From positions 1 to 63,727 of the forward strand of contig NZ_UNOZ01000026.1 in the NCBI RefSeq assembly GCF_900536025.1: 63,727 nt of DNA, read 5' to 3'. The position numbers and the translations under genes are program-made. The first letter of the stretch is position 1, and each line of letters starts with the position of its first letter. Of the stretch, positions 21,525 through 29,428 are shown one piece after another. Below the pieces are notes generated by a model. The model was not told the origin of the DNA and searched no databases. It saw only the letters and a program-made list of their open reading frames with translations. This DNA comes from Pseudomonas reidholzensis. Lineage in GTDB: Bacteria; Pseudomonadota; Gammaproteobacteria; Pseudomonadales; Pseudomonadaceae.

Positions 21525-22934
21525 CTAGTGGCTTGCGCCGGCCGTCCAGCCCCCCCCCAATGCCTTGTACAGCGCCACGCTGGCCTGCAGCTGACTCAGT
21601 TGCAACTGGGCCAGCTGGTCCTGTGCCTTGTACAGCGTGCGTTGGCTTTCCAGCACCGTCAGCAAGGTTTCCGCACCCGCCCCATAGCGCCGCTGCGCCA
21701 GGTCGAAAGCAATCTGCGACTGCTCCACCTCACGGTCCTGCCACTCCCGCTGACGCCCCAGCCCCTGGCTGGCGTTGAGCGCTTTCTCGACATCGGCAAA
21801 GCCGGCGATGATGCTGGTGCGGTAACTCTCCAGCAGCTCCTCCTGCTCAGCCTGGGCCAGGTCCCGCGCAGCCCGCAGCCGGCCGTTGTTGAAGATCGGC
21901 GCGACCAGGCCCGAGGTCAGCGTGTAGTACGAGCTGTTGAACACATCCGGCAAGGTCCGGGCACCCGTGCCAAGGTCAGCGCCGAGGGTCAGCTTGGGCA
22001 ACATGGCCGCCCTGGCCACCTGCACGTTGGCACTGGCCGCCGCCAGGCGCGCTTCGGCGGCGGCGATGTCCGGGCGCCGGGCGAGCAGCTCGCTGGGTAC
22101 GCCACTGCCGATCTGCGGCCAGCGCAACGCGGCGAACGCCGTGTGGTTGGCGGGCAACTGCTGGACCGGCTCGCCGAGCAAGGTGGCCAGGGTGATGCGG
22201 GTGTCCTGGCGCTGCTGCTCGAGCAGCGGCAGCTGGCGCTGCTGGGCGGCCACCAGGCTGCGTTGCTGGGCCAGCTCCAGGCGGGTCGCCGAGCCAGAAG
22301 CGTGGCGCGCTTCGACCAGCCGCAGGACGTCCTCGGCGTTGCGCAGGTTGAGCCGGGCGATGCGCAACTGCTCGTGCAGCGCCCGCTCACGCAGGTAGCT
22401 GTCGGCGACGCCGCTGAACAGGGTCAGCTCGACCGTCTGGCGATCGAAGCGGCTGGCGTCGAGGCTGCGCAGGGCGCTGTCGCGGGCGGCGCGGACGCCG
22501 CCCCAGAAGTCCAGCTCGTAGCTGGCGCTCAGGCGCGTGTCGAACGAGGTACTGGTGGGCGTGTCGCGGCTGACGTCGAGCTGGTCATAACCCTCGCCAT
22601 GCAGCAAGCGCTGGCGGCTGGCGTCCAGGCCGAGCTTGAGCTCCGGCAGCAAGGGCGCGCCGGCGATCACCGCCCGAGCCTGGGCCTGGCGCACCCGTGC
22701 AGCGGCGGCGCCGAGGTCGTGGCTGTTGCGCCGCGCCTGCTCGATCAGGCCATCCAGCTCAGGGCTGGCAAAGGCGTGCCACCACTGTGCGTCGGGCAGG
22801 CGCTGCAGGCTGTCGGCGCCGGCCCCCTGCCAGGCGGCCGGCGGGTCGATCGCGGCACTTGGGGTGGGCGGTGTGGAACAGGCGACCAGGGACAGGCTCA
22901 GGGTCAGCAGGCTGATGCGGCTTGGCAATGTCAT
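21525..22934 (-). CDS. opmQ: outer-membrane efflux lipoprotein OpmQ
   Basis: A 469-residue outer-membrane factor of the NodT/OprM type, third gene of the pyoverdine efflux operon. The signal peptide ends in a lipobox (LVAC, Cys 19). Two repeats of the TolC-like domain are apparent, with SASYELDFWGGVRAARDSA in the first half and ASVALYKALGGGW at the C-terminus. It forms the outer-membrane channel for PvdR-PvdT, which recycles and exports pyoverdine. Start is 3 nt past the pvdT stop, so the two are co-translated. Confidence 0.92.
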   Translation of the reverse strand: MTLPSRISLLTLSLSLVACSTPPTPSAAIDPPAAWQGAGADSLQRLPDAQWWHAFASPELDGLIEQARRNSHDLGAAAARVRQAQARAVIAGAPLLPELKLGLDASRQRLLHGEGYDQLDVSRDTPTSTSFDTRLSASYELDFWGGVRAARDSALRSLDASRFDRQTVELTLFSGVADSYLRERALHEQLRIARLNLRNAEDVLRLVEARHASGSATRLELAQQRSLVAAQQRQLPLLEQQRQDTRITLATLLGEPVQQLPANHTAFAALRWPQIGSGVPSELLARRPDIAAAEARLAAASANVQVARAAMLPKLTLGADLGTGARTLPDVFNSSYYTLTSGLVAPIFNNGRLRAARDLAQAEQEELLESYRTSIIAGFADVEKALNASQGLGRQREWQDREVEQSQIAFDLAQRRYGAGAETLLTVLESQRTLYKAQDQLAQLQLSQLQASVALYKALGGGWTAGASH

Positions 22935-22937
22935 AGG

Positions 22938-24902
22938 TTATTCGCTGGTAAGGGCTTTGACCGGGTCGAGGCGGGCGGCCTTGCGGGCCGGCATGAAGCC
23001 GAACAGCACGCCAGTGGCCACGGCGCAGGCAAACGCGCCGAGGATCGAGGGCAGGGCGAACGCCACCGGGATGCCGGCCAGCATCAGGCCGGCGCCGACG
23101 CTCAGGGCCAGGACGATGCCGGTCACGCCGCCGACCATCGACAGCATCACCGCCTCGCTGAGGAACTGGCGCAGGATATCGCGCTGGCGGGCGCCGGTGG
23201 CCATGCGGATACCGATCTCGCGGGTGCGCTCGCGCACGGTCATGAGCATGATGTTCATCACCCCGATGCCGCCTACCAGCAGGGAGATCGCGGCGATCGC
23301 GCCGAGCATCAGCGACAGGCTGTTCTGCGTGCGCGCCTCGGCCTGGATCAGCGCGGCGTCGTTGGTCAGCTCGTAGTCGTGCTTGCCCTGGTGGCGCTGG
23401 CGGAGCAGGTGGTCGATGGCCTGCTCGGTCTCGTTGACCCGGCTGGAGTCGACTGCGGCGATGGTCACGTAGTCCGGGTCACGGTTGCCGAACAGGCGCA
23501 TGGCCGCGGACGAGTAGGGGATCGAGATGCGCCCGTCGCTGTCCTGGTCGCCCGAGCTCGAGCCCTTGCTGGCGAGAATGCCGATCACCTGGAACGGCAC
23601 GTTGCCGATCAGCAGGTACTGGCCGAGTGGGTCGCGCTGCGGGTCGAGCATCTTTTCCCGCACTTTTGGCCCGATCACCGCCACGGCGGCGCCACTGGCC
23701 TCGTCGGCTTCGGTGAAGAACGCGCCCTCGACCACCGGCCAGTTGAAGATCTCGGGGAACCAGACGTTGTTGCCCGCGACGAAGAACTGCTGGCTGTTGT
23801 TGCCGTGGCGGACCATCATCTTTTCGCCGGTGATCGGCATGATGTGCTTGACCTGGGGCAGGTCGCCGATGGCGGCGACATCGTCCAGGGTGATCCTCCC
23901 TGCCGGCTGGCCGAGCGTGCGGGGCGCGCCGTTGAGGTAGAGGATGTTCGAGCCGAACGCGGCCATCTGCGCCATCACCTGGCGCTTGCTGCCTTCGCCG
24001 ACGGCCAGCATCACCACCACCGAGGCCACACCGATGACGATGCCGAGCAGGGTCAGGGCGGTACGGAAACGGTTGATCCACATCACCCGCCAGGCCGCTT
24101 GCAGCGACTCGAGCAGCTCGCCTTTCCAGGCGCCGCGCAAGGTGGCACCGCGGTCCAGGCGTTGGCGCAGGTCGTGCGCCTGCAAGCCGGGGTGGTTTTC
24201 GGCGGGCGGCTGGGCGTCTGCCGAATCGCTGAGCATCAGGCCGTCACGGATCTCGATCACCCGGTGTGCGCGCGCCGCCACCTCGCGGTCATGGGTGATC
24301 AGGATGATCACGTGGCCTTGGCTGGCCAGCTCATCCAGCAGGGCCATCACTTCGGCGCCGCTGTGGCTGTCGAGGGCGCCGGTGGGTTCGTCGGCGAGGA
24401 TGATATGGCCGCCGTTCATCAAGGCGCGGGCGATCGACACGCGCTGTTGCTGGCCACCGGACAGCTGGTGCGGACGGTTGCCGGTGCGCCCGGCCAGGCC
24501 CAGCCGGGCGAGCAGGGCGGTGGCGCGGGTGTGCCGCTCGGCCGCGGGGATGCCGGCATAGATGGCGGGCATTTCGACGTTTTCCTGGGCCGAGCCCGCG
24601 GGGATCAGGTGATAGCCCTGGAACACGAAGCCGAAGGCCTCACGGCGCAGCCAGGCCAGCTCGTCGCTGTCCAGTTCGGCAACGTCCTTGCCGGCGAAGC
24701 GGTAGTGGCCGGAGGTTGGCCGATCAAGGCAGCCGAGGATGTTCATCAAGGTCGACTTGCCTGAGCCGGAGGCACCGACGATGGCCACGAACTCGCCGGG
24801 GTGGATGCTCAGGCTGACGCCGCGCAGCACCTCGACCGTGGGCGTGTCGACGCCGCCATAGGATTTGCGGATGTCGCTCAGCTCGATCAGGGGCGCTGAC
24901 AT
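22938..24902 (-). CDS. pvdT: MacB-type ABC transporter PvdT, pyoverdine export
   Basis: A 654-residue inner-membrane ABC exporter with an N-terminal ATPase and a C-terminal permease. Walker [10 protein letters not shown] (about residue 43), signature LSGGQQQR (about 147), Walker [13 protein letters not shown] and H-loop THDRE are all intact. The permease half shows a first membrane helix ([20 protein letters not shown]), a large periplasmic domain and three C-terminal helices, as in MacB. It drives the PvdRT-OpmQ tripartite pump. The start directly follows the pvdR stop. Confidence 0.94.
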   Translation of the reverse strand: MSAPLIELSDIRKSYGGVDTPTVEVLRGVSLSIHPGEFVAIVGASGSGKSTLMNILGCLDRPTSGHYRFAGKDVAELDSDELAWLRREAFGFVFQGYHLIPAGSAQENVEMPAIYAGIPAAERHTRATALLARLGLAGRTGNRPHQLSGGQQQRVSIARALMNGGHIILADEPTGALDSHSGAEVMALLDELASQGHVIILITHDREVAARAHRVIEIRDGLMLSDSADAQPPAENHPGLQAHDLRQRLDRGATLRGAWKGELLESLQAAWRVMWINRFRTALTLLGIVIGVASVVVMLAVGEGSKRQVMAQMAAFGSNILYLNGAPRTLGQPAGRITLDDVAAIGDLPQVKHIMPITGEKMMVRHGNNSQQFFVAGNNVWFPEIFNWPVVEGAFFTEADEASGAAVAVIGPKVREKMLDPQRDPLGQYLLIGNVPFQVIGILASKGSSSGDQDSDGRISIPYSSAAMRLFGNRDPDYVTIAAVDSSRVNETEQAIDHLLRQRHQGKHDYELTNDAALIQAEARTQNSLSLMLGAIAAISLLVGGIGVMNIMLMTVRERTREIGIRMATGARQRDILRQFLSEAVMLSMVGGVTGIVLALSVGAGLMLAGIPVAFALPSILGAFACAVATGVLFGFMPARKAARLDPVKALTSE

Positions 24903-26075
24903 TCAACCTCCGCTGGCGCGCGGGGCGCCTATGACCAGTTGCTCACCTTCGTGCAGGCCGTCGATGACCTGCACCCGCAGCCGGTCGCTGAGGCCGGTAC
25001 GCACCCGGCGCTGTTCGACCTTGCCCTCGCGGTTGAGCACCTGGGCCAGGCGCAGGCCGTCGCGATCGCTGTCGTCCAGGGCCGCCAGCGGCACGCTGAG
25101 CACGTGGCTGGCCTGGCCGGCAACAAAGAACACCTGGCTGGTCATGTCGGCCATCAGCGCGCCGTCGGGGTTGTCGACGTCGAGCAGCACCGTGTACTGC
25201 ACCACCTGGCTGCCGCCGGCACCGGCGCTGATCGGGCTGCCGCCGCCCTGGCTGGTCTGCTCCAGCGGCTTGGGCGGAATCGGCAGGATTTGCCGCACGG
25301 TACTGGTCCAACGGCGCTTGCCGCCGGCCAGGGTGGTGAAGTAGGCGGTCATGCCGGGCTTGACCTTGCTGATGTCGGCTTCGGACACCTGGGCCCAGAC
25401 GGTCATCGGCGAAAGCCTGGCGATGCGCAGGATCAGCGGGGTCTGCTGCTGGGCGTTGAGGGTCTGGCCTTCGCGGGCGTCGACCGCCACCACGGTGCCG
25501 TCCATGGGCGCGTAGATGCGTGTGTAGCCCAGCTCCGCCTCGTCACTGCGCAAGCTGGCCTGGGCCTGGTGGATCTGCGCCTGGAACATGTCGATGCGCG
25601 CCTGGGTCACCTTGAGCTGGGCGTTGGCAGTCTGCAGGTCTTCATCGCGGGTCGCGCCGGCGGCGGCAAGCTCGCGCTGGCGCCGGTACTGCTGGTTGGC
25701 CAGCTGGAACTGCGCTCGCTGCTCGGCCAGCTGAGCCTTGAGGTTGTCGATCGAGAAGCGCGCGGCGTCGAGCTTGGCCTGCTGGGTGGAGGGGTCGATC
25801 TCGACCAGCAGTTGGCCCTGGCGGACCTCGTCGCCGGCTTCCACATGCAGTTTGCGGATCTGCCCCGAGGCCTGTGCACCGACGTCGACGTACCGCCGGG
25901 GTTGCAGGGTGCCGAGGGCGGTGACACTGCTCTCGATGTCGGCGCGGGTGACGGTCACGGTGCTCACTGGCAGGGCGCCGAAGGGCAGGGTCTGCCACGC
26001 CAACAGGCCGCCCAGGCCGAGCAGGCCCAGGCCACCGAGGAGGATGCGACGGCGGGTATTGGTTTTGCGACTCAT
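24903..26075 (-). CDS. pvdR: periplasmic adaptor PvdR, pyoverdine efflux
   Basis: A 390-residue membrane-fusion protein linking PvdT to OpmQ. An N-terminal anchor (ILLGGLGLLGLGGLLAW) is followed by a lipoyl/biotinyl half (VGAQASGQIRKLHVEAGDEV), a long alpha-hairpin (about 95-165), the second half-motif (IYAPMDGTVVAVDAREGQTL) and beta-barrel domains with a Gly/Ser-rich insertion (GGGSPISAGAGG). The ATG at 26075 (MSRKTNT) was taken because GGGAAG precedes it; a GTG ten codons upstream has no clear ribosome site. First gene of pvdR-pvdT-opmQ, under an exact PvdS-type promoter. Confidence 0.93.
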   Translation of the reverse strand: MSRKTNTRRRILLGGLGLLGLGGLLAWQTLPFGALPVSTVTVTRADIESSVTALGTLQPRRYVDVGAQASGQIRKLHVEAGDEVRQGQLLVEIDPSTQQAKLDAARFSIDNLKAQLAEQRAQFQLANQQYRRQRELAAAGATRDEDLQTANAQLKVTQARIDMFQAQIHQAQASLRSDEAELGYTRIYAPMDGTVVAVDAREGQTLNAQQQTPLILRIARLSPMTVWAQVSEADISKVKPGMTAYFTTLAGGKRRWTSTVRQILPIPPKPLEQTSQGGGSPISAGAGGSQVVQYTVLLDVDNPDGALMADMTSQVFFVAGQASHVLSVPLAALDDSDRDGLRLAQVLNREGKVEQRRVRTGLSDRLRVQVIDGLHEGEQLVIGAPRASGG

Positions 26076-26143
26076 GCGGACTTCCCAGCCAGGAGGTGTG
26101 GCCACGCGCTGCCCGCAGGGGCGCGCACGGAGGTCCCAGATAA

Positions 26144-26167
26144 ACGAAGCGTGGCAGAGGGGATTTA
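26144..26167 (-). promoter_or_regulatory. PvdS-type promoter of pvdRT-opmQ
   Basis: Exact TAAAT-N16-CGT on the minus strand (TAAAT 26167-26163, CGT 26146-26144), 69 nt before pvdR. Confidence 0.85.
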
Positions 26168-26193
26168 GACAAAGCGGCGGCGGATGATAGTCT

Positions 26194-26212
26194 GTTGCTG
26201 AGAATCATTATA
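26194..26212. promoter_or_regulatory. Fur box for the orphan ECF sigma gene
   Basis: TGAGAATCATTAT matches the core of the Fur consensus (about 14 of 19 overall). It lies 82 nt before the sigma gene on + and 27 nt upstream of the pvdR TAAAT on -. Confidence 0.7.
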
Positions 26213-26293
26213 GTTTGTAAGATTCCAATCTGACATCACTGCTTTCAGCCCGCCACCTTGGTAGCGCTGGGCAGGTACAGCCCAGGGGCCTGC

Positions 26294-26770
26294 GTGGAAC
26301 ATTACTATCGCGAGTTGGTGAGCTTCCTAAGCACACGTCTGGGCAATCGCCAGGCGGCGGAAGACGTTGCCCACGACGCTTACCTGCGTGTGCTGGAGCG
26401 CACCGACGCGGAGCAGATCGAGCACCCGCGCGCGTTTCTCTACCGCACCGCGCTGAACCTGGTGGTCGACAGCCATCGCCGGCACCAGGTGCGCCAGGCC
26501 GAACCGCTGGAGGTGCTCGACACGGACGAACGCTGGCACACGCCGGCGCCGTCGCACTCGGTGCAACTGGGCCAGCGCCTGGAATTGATGCAGCGCGCGC
26601 TGGACGAACTCAGCAGCCCTTGCCGCGAGAGCTTCCTGCTGCGCAAGCTCGATGGCCTGTCGCACCCCGAGATCGCCGAGCGCCTGCAGATCTCCAAGGC
26701 CATGGTGGAAAAGCACATCGTCAACGCGATGAAGCACTGTCGGCTGCGCATGCGCGAGTGGGAATCCTGA
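26294..26770 (+). CDS. FecI/FpvI-type ECF sigma factor (orphan)
   Basis: A 158-residue ECF sigma factor of the iron-starvation class. Region 2 shows AAEDVAHDAYLRVL and HPRAFLYRTALNLVVDSHRR; region 4 shows EIAERLQISKAMVEKHIVNAMKHCRLRM. GTG 26294 was chosen because AGGGG stands 6 nt before it; a TTG 12 codons upstream has no ribosome site. A Fur-like box precedes it. FecI-type sigma genes are normally followed by a FecR-type anti-sigma gene and a TonB receptor gene; here neither follows. It may work with FecR/receptor genes elsewhere, or with a pyoverdine receptor as FpvI does. Confidence 0.88.
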   Translation: MEHYYRELVSFLSTRLGNRQAAEDVAHDAYLRVLERTDAEQIEHPRAFLYRTALNLVVDSHRRHQVRQAEPLEVLDTDERWHTPAPSHSVQLGQRLELMQRALDELSSPCRESFLLRKLDGLSHPEIAERLQISKAMVEKHIVNAMKHCRLRMREWES

Positions 26771-26938
26771 AAACCGGGTGAAAGGCGGGTGAAAAATCCG
26801 CGTACTGGCCACTTGATTTCTCGCGCTTTCCCGACGACTATCAAACAAGACCCCCGCCAGGTATCGCCCTGGCACCTGCCTTGACTGGCGCAGTTTGGTC
26901 ATGGACTCTTTTCCTTGCCTCCTGCCCAGGTCCGTTCG

Positions 26939-27418
26939 ATGCCAAATAAATCCATGCGCATCCTCATCGCCGACGAGCACCCGTCCCAGCGTTTGCAGCT
27001 GGAGAAGATGCTCAATGCCCTGGGTTACTACCGGATCGCACCGGTGGACAGCTTCGAGGACCTGCAGCGCCTGGTGCTGAGCGCGTTGCAGCCGTTCAGC
27101 CTGCTGATCGGCAATATCGAACTGGCCAGCCATGCCGGGGTTGATCTGGCGCGCTTCTGCCGGGTCAGCTCGCAGATCCAGCATGCGCTGCTGTACCACT
27201 CCCAGCATCTGAAGGTGCCCGCCGTGCCGCAGACCGAGCGCAAGGCGGTGAGCATCAGCCTGCCCAAGGTGCCCGACAGCGAGGCGCTGGAGTCATTCAT
27301 GGCGATCGTCGACCTGCCGGTGGTGGTCGGCAGGCTGCCACTGCCCGCCGGGCTGTCGTCCACCTCGGGCTATCCCAAGCAACGGATGAATTTTGCCCAG
27401 ACGGTGTTCAGCCGTTAG
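26939..27418 (+). CDS. degenerate response-regulator receiver protein
   Basis: A 159-residue protein that is receiver domain only in its first 110 residues (MRILIADEHPSQRLQLEKML typical of the first strand and helix). The first acidic pair (DE) is kept, but where the phospho-acceptor Asp should be the sequence reads LLIGNIELASHAG, with Asn. The usual Lys of strand 5 is not obvious. It has no output domain. It may signal without phosphorylation or act as a binding partner. Start chosen at MPNKSMRIL, with AGGT nearby; MRILIAD (26954) is possible. No kinase gene is adjacent. Confidence 0.75.
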   Translation: MPNKSMRILIADEHPSQRLQLEKMLNALGYYRIAPVDSFEDLQRLVLSALQPFSLLIGNIELASHAGVDLARFCRVSSQIQHALLYHSQHLKVPAVPQTERKAVSISLPKVPDSEALESFMAIVDLPVVVGRLPLPAGLSSTSGYPKQRMNFAQTVFSR

Positions 27419-27469
27419 CCGGCCGGCTTTGCTATCCTCTTGCGCTTTGCCGATCTGCGGAAGCCTGTC

Positions 27470-28795
27470 ATGACTGCCACCGATACCGCTCGCCCGTCCC
27501 GGTTTACCCGTGGCGACCACCGGACCCTGGGCCTGGCGGCGCTGGGCGGCGCGCTGGAAATCTACGATTTCATCATCTTCGTGTTCTTTGCCCTGACCCT
27601 CAGCCAGCTGTTCTTCCCGCCCGAGATGCCGGAATGGTTGCGCCTGCTGCAAAGCTTCGGGATCTTCGTCACCGGCTACCTGGCGCGGCCGCTGGGCGGC
27701 ATCCTGATGGCGCATTTTGCCGATCACCTGGGGCGCAAGCGGGTGTTCAGCCTGAGCATCCTGATGATGGCCCTGCCGTGCCTGCTGATCGGGGTCATGC
27801 CGACCTACGCCGACATCGGCTATGCCGCGCCGCTGATCCTGCTGGCCTTGCGCATCCTGCAGGGCGCGGCGGTGGGCGGAGAAGTGCCGAGTGCCTGGAC
27901 CTTTGTCGCCGAGCACGCGCCCGATGGCCGCCGTGGCTATGCCTTGGGCTTCCTGCAAGCGGGCCTGACCTTTGGCTACCTGCTCGGCGCCCTGACCGCG
28001 ACCCTGCTGGCAAAAGTCTTCACCCCGCAGGAGATCCTCGACTACGCCTGGCGTTATCCGTTCCTGCTGGGTGGCGTGTTCGGCGTGATCGGCGTGTGGC
28101 TGCGCCGCTGGTTGAGCGAGACGCCGGTGTTTCTCGCCTTGCGCGAACGCCGTGAGCAGCCGGTGGCATTCCCGCTGCGCCGAGTGCTCAGCGAGCACCG
28201 CCGGGCGCTGGTACCGGCCGCGCTGCTGACCTGTGTGCTGACCTCGGCGGTGGTGGTGCTGGTGGTGATCACGCCGACGGTCATGCAACAGCGCTTCGGC
28301 ATCGCGGCGGGGCATACCTTTGCCTTGAGCAGCGTCGGCATCGTGTTCCTGAACATCGGCTGCGTGCTGGCGGGCTTGCTGGTCGATCGCCTGGGCGCCT
28401 GGCGCGCGCTGAAGATCTACAGCCTGTTGTTGCCGGTAGGGATCGGTGCGCTGTACGCCGGCCTGGTCGGTCAGTGGAGCCTGCTGTGGCCCGCGTATGC
28501 GCTGGCCGGGCTGTGCTGCGGGGTGGTGGGTGTGGTGCCGTCGGTGATGGTCGGGCTGTTCCCGGCCGAGATCCGCGTCTCGGGCATTTCGTTCACCTAC
28601 AACGTCGCCTACGCGCTGTGGGCCAGCACCACGCCGCTGGCGCTGATCGCCCTGATGCCGTGGAGCCCATGGGTGTGTGTCGGCTTTTGTCTGGTCATGG
28701 GCATGGTCGGCCTGCTCACGGCGGTGTATTTCAAGGGGCGCGAGACGTTGGCGTATGCAGCGCAGGGACTGCCGGTCATGTGTGCTGACAAATGA
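27470..28795 (+). CDS. MFS transporter, metabolite:H+ symporter type
   Basis: A 441-residue, 12-helix major-facilitator protein. The loop between helices 2 and 3 carries GYLARPLGGILMAHFADHLGRKR, typical of the citrate/alpha-ketoglutarate/proline-betaine symporters. The second family motif LRILQGAAVGGEVPSAWTFVAEHAP and the central RRWLSETPVF are also present. Substrate is probably an organic acid or osmolyte and cannot be fixed from sequence. ATG 27470 gives a normal N-terminus before helix 1. Stands alone between the receiver gene and the mqs remnant. Confidence 0.88.
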   Translation: MTATDTARPSRFTRGDHRTLGLAALGGALEIYDFIIFVFFALTLSQLFFPPEMPEWLRLLQSFGIFVTGYLARPLGGILMAHFADHLGRKRVFSLSILMMALPCLLIGVMPTYADIGYAAPLILLALRILQGAAVGGEVPSAWTFVAEHAPDGRRGYALGFLQAGLTFGYLLGALTATLLAKVFTPQEILDYAWRYPFLLGGVFGVIGVWLRRWLSETPVFLALRERREQPVAFPLRRVLSEHRRALVPAALLTCVLTSAVVVLVVITPTVMQQRFGIAAGHTFALSSVGIVFLNIGCVLAGLLVDRLGAWRALKIYSLLLPVGIGALYAGLVGQWSLLWPAYALAGLCCGVVGVVPSVMVGLFPAEIRVSGISFTYNVAYALWASTTPLALIALMPWSPWVCVGFCLVMGMVGLLTAVYFKGRETLAYAAQGLPVMCADK

Positions 28796-28838
28796 CGCGC
28801 TAGGGCGTTTGGGGTGATGGGGCAGACTTCCGGGTGAG

Positions 28839-28881
28839 GGTTATTGAAATAACCTATTTGCCAAATTTAACCTGGAAGGTT
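28839..28881. promoter_or_regulatory. two MqsA-type operator palindromes
   Basis: GGTTATT-GA-AATAACC (28839-28854) and AACCT-gga-AGGTT (28869-28881). The second is exactly the AACCT-N3-AGGTT pattern bound by MqsA in E. coli, where the mqsRA promoter also has two such sites. They precede the mqsR remnant by 9 nt. Confidence 0.8.
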
Positions 28882-28889
28882 AATTTCTC

Positions 28890-28961
28890 ATGGAAAAGAG
28901 AACGCCTCATTGCTCGCTGGCGCGCGTGCACGCATTTCTGGAAGCGGGAGCTGTGAAATGA
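28890..28961 (+). pseudogene. mqsR: remnant of toxin gene mqsR (N-terminal 23 codons)
   Basis: An ATG-started frame of 23 codons. It begins MEKRTPH and continues with L, V, AG and V at the spacing of E. coli MqsR (MEKRTPHTRLSQV...AGQVR), then ends K-stop. E. coli MqsR has 98 residues, so the whole RNase body is missing. The stop overlaps the mqsA start as ATGA, which keeps the translational coupling of an intact pair. The product cannot be an active toxin. Confidence 0.85.
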
Positions 28962-29359
28962 AATGTCCTATGTGTGGAGGGGCGGAGCTGGTTGCGCAGA
29001 GTCGAGACGTGCCCTATCGCTACAAAGGTGAGTCAACGGTGGTGCCCGATGTGTTTGCGCAGTACTGCCCAGAATGCGGCGAGTCGGTCCTTGGGATGGA
29101 TGAAGCCGCACGCGTCAGTGGTGTGCTGATGGCTTTCAATCGCCAAGTCAATGCAGCGGCGGTAGACCCTTCATTCATCACCTCCGTACGCAAGAAGTTC
29201 GATCTGGATCAGCGTGAAGCCGCAGAGATTTTCGGCGGTGGCGTGAACGCATTTTCCCGCTATGAGAATGGCAAGACCCGGCCACCGGTGGCCTTGGTCA
29301 AGCTGTTCAAACTCCTCGATCGCCATCCGGAGCTGTTCGAAGAAGTCAGGACCGCCTGA
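28958..29359 (+). CDS. mqsA: MqsA-type antitoxin/transcriptional repressor
   Basis: A 133-residue protein (E. coli MqsA has 131). The N-terminal zinc domain has CPMCGG and CPECGE. The C-terminal helix-turn-helix reads QREAAEIFGGGVNAFSRYENG, followed by PPVALVKLFKLLDRHPEL. It normally binds the MqsR RNase and represses its own promoter; here the toxin is lost, so it is left as an autoregulated DNA-binding protein. Operator palindromes are kept upstream. ATG 28958 overlaps the remnant's stop. A strong terminator follows. From memory, P. putida KT2440 carries an intact mqsRA pair next to the same etf genes. Confidence 0.92.
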   Translation: MKCPMCGGAELVAQSRDVPYRYKGESTVVPDVFAQYCPECGESVLGMDEAARVSGVLMAFNRQVNAAAVDPSFITSVRKKFDLDQREAAEIFGGGVNAFSRYENGKTRPPVALVKLFKLLDRHPELFEEVRTA

Positions 29360-29371
29360 CCCGGCCCTGAA

Positions 29372-29411
29372 CGAAAAAGCCCCCTGACCTCGCGGCCAGG
29401 GGGCTTTTTTC
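29372..29411. terminator. bidirectional terminator mqsA / etf-QO
   Basis: GCCCCCTG-loop-CAGGGGGC with an A run before and a T run after, between converging genes. Confidence 0.9.
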
Positions 29412-29428
29412 ATGCTGCAGGGCAGGGC

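Noticed and set aside
21393..24764. A 1123-codon plus-strand frame across opmQ and pvdT
   Set aside because: Shadow of two well-recognised minus-strand genes with intact motifs.
28890..29359. A complete MqsRA toxin-antitoxin system
   Set aside because: Only 23 of about 98 toxin codons remain, so there is no functional toxin.
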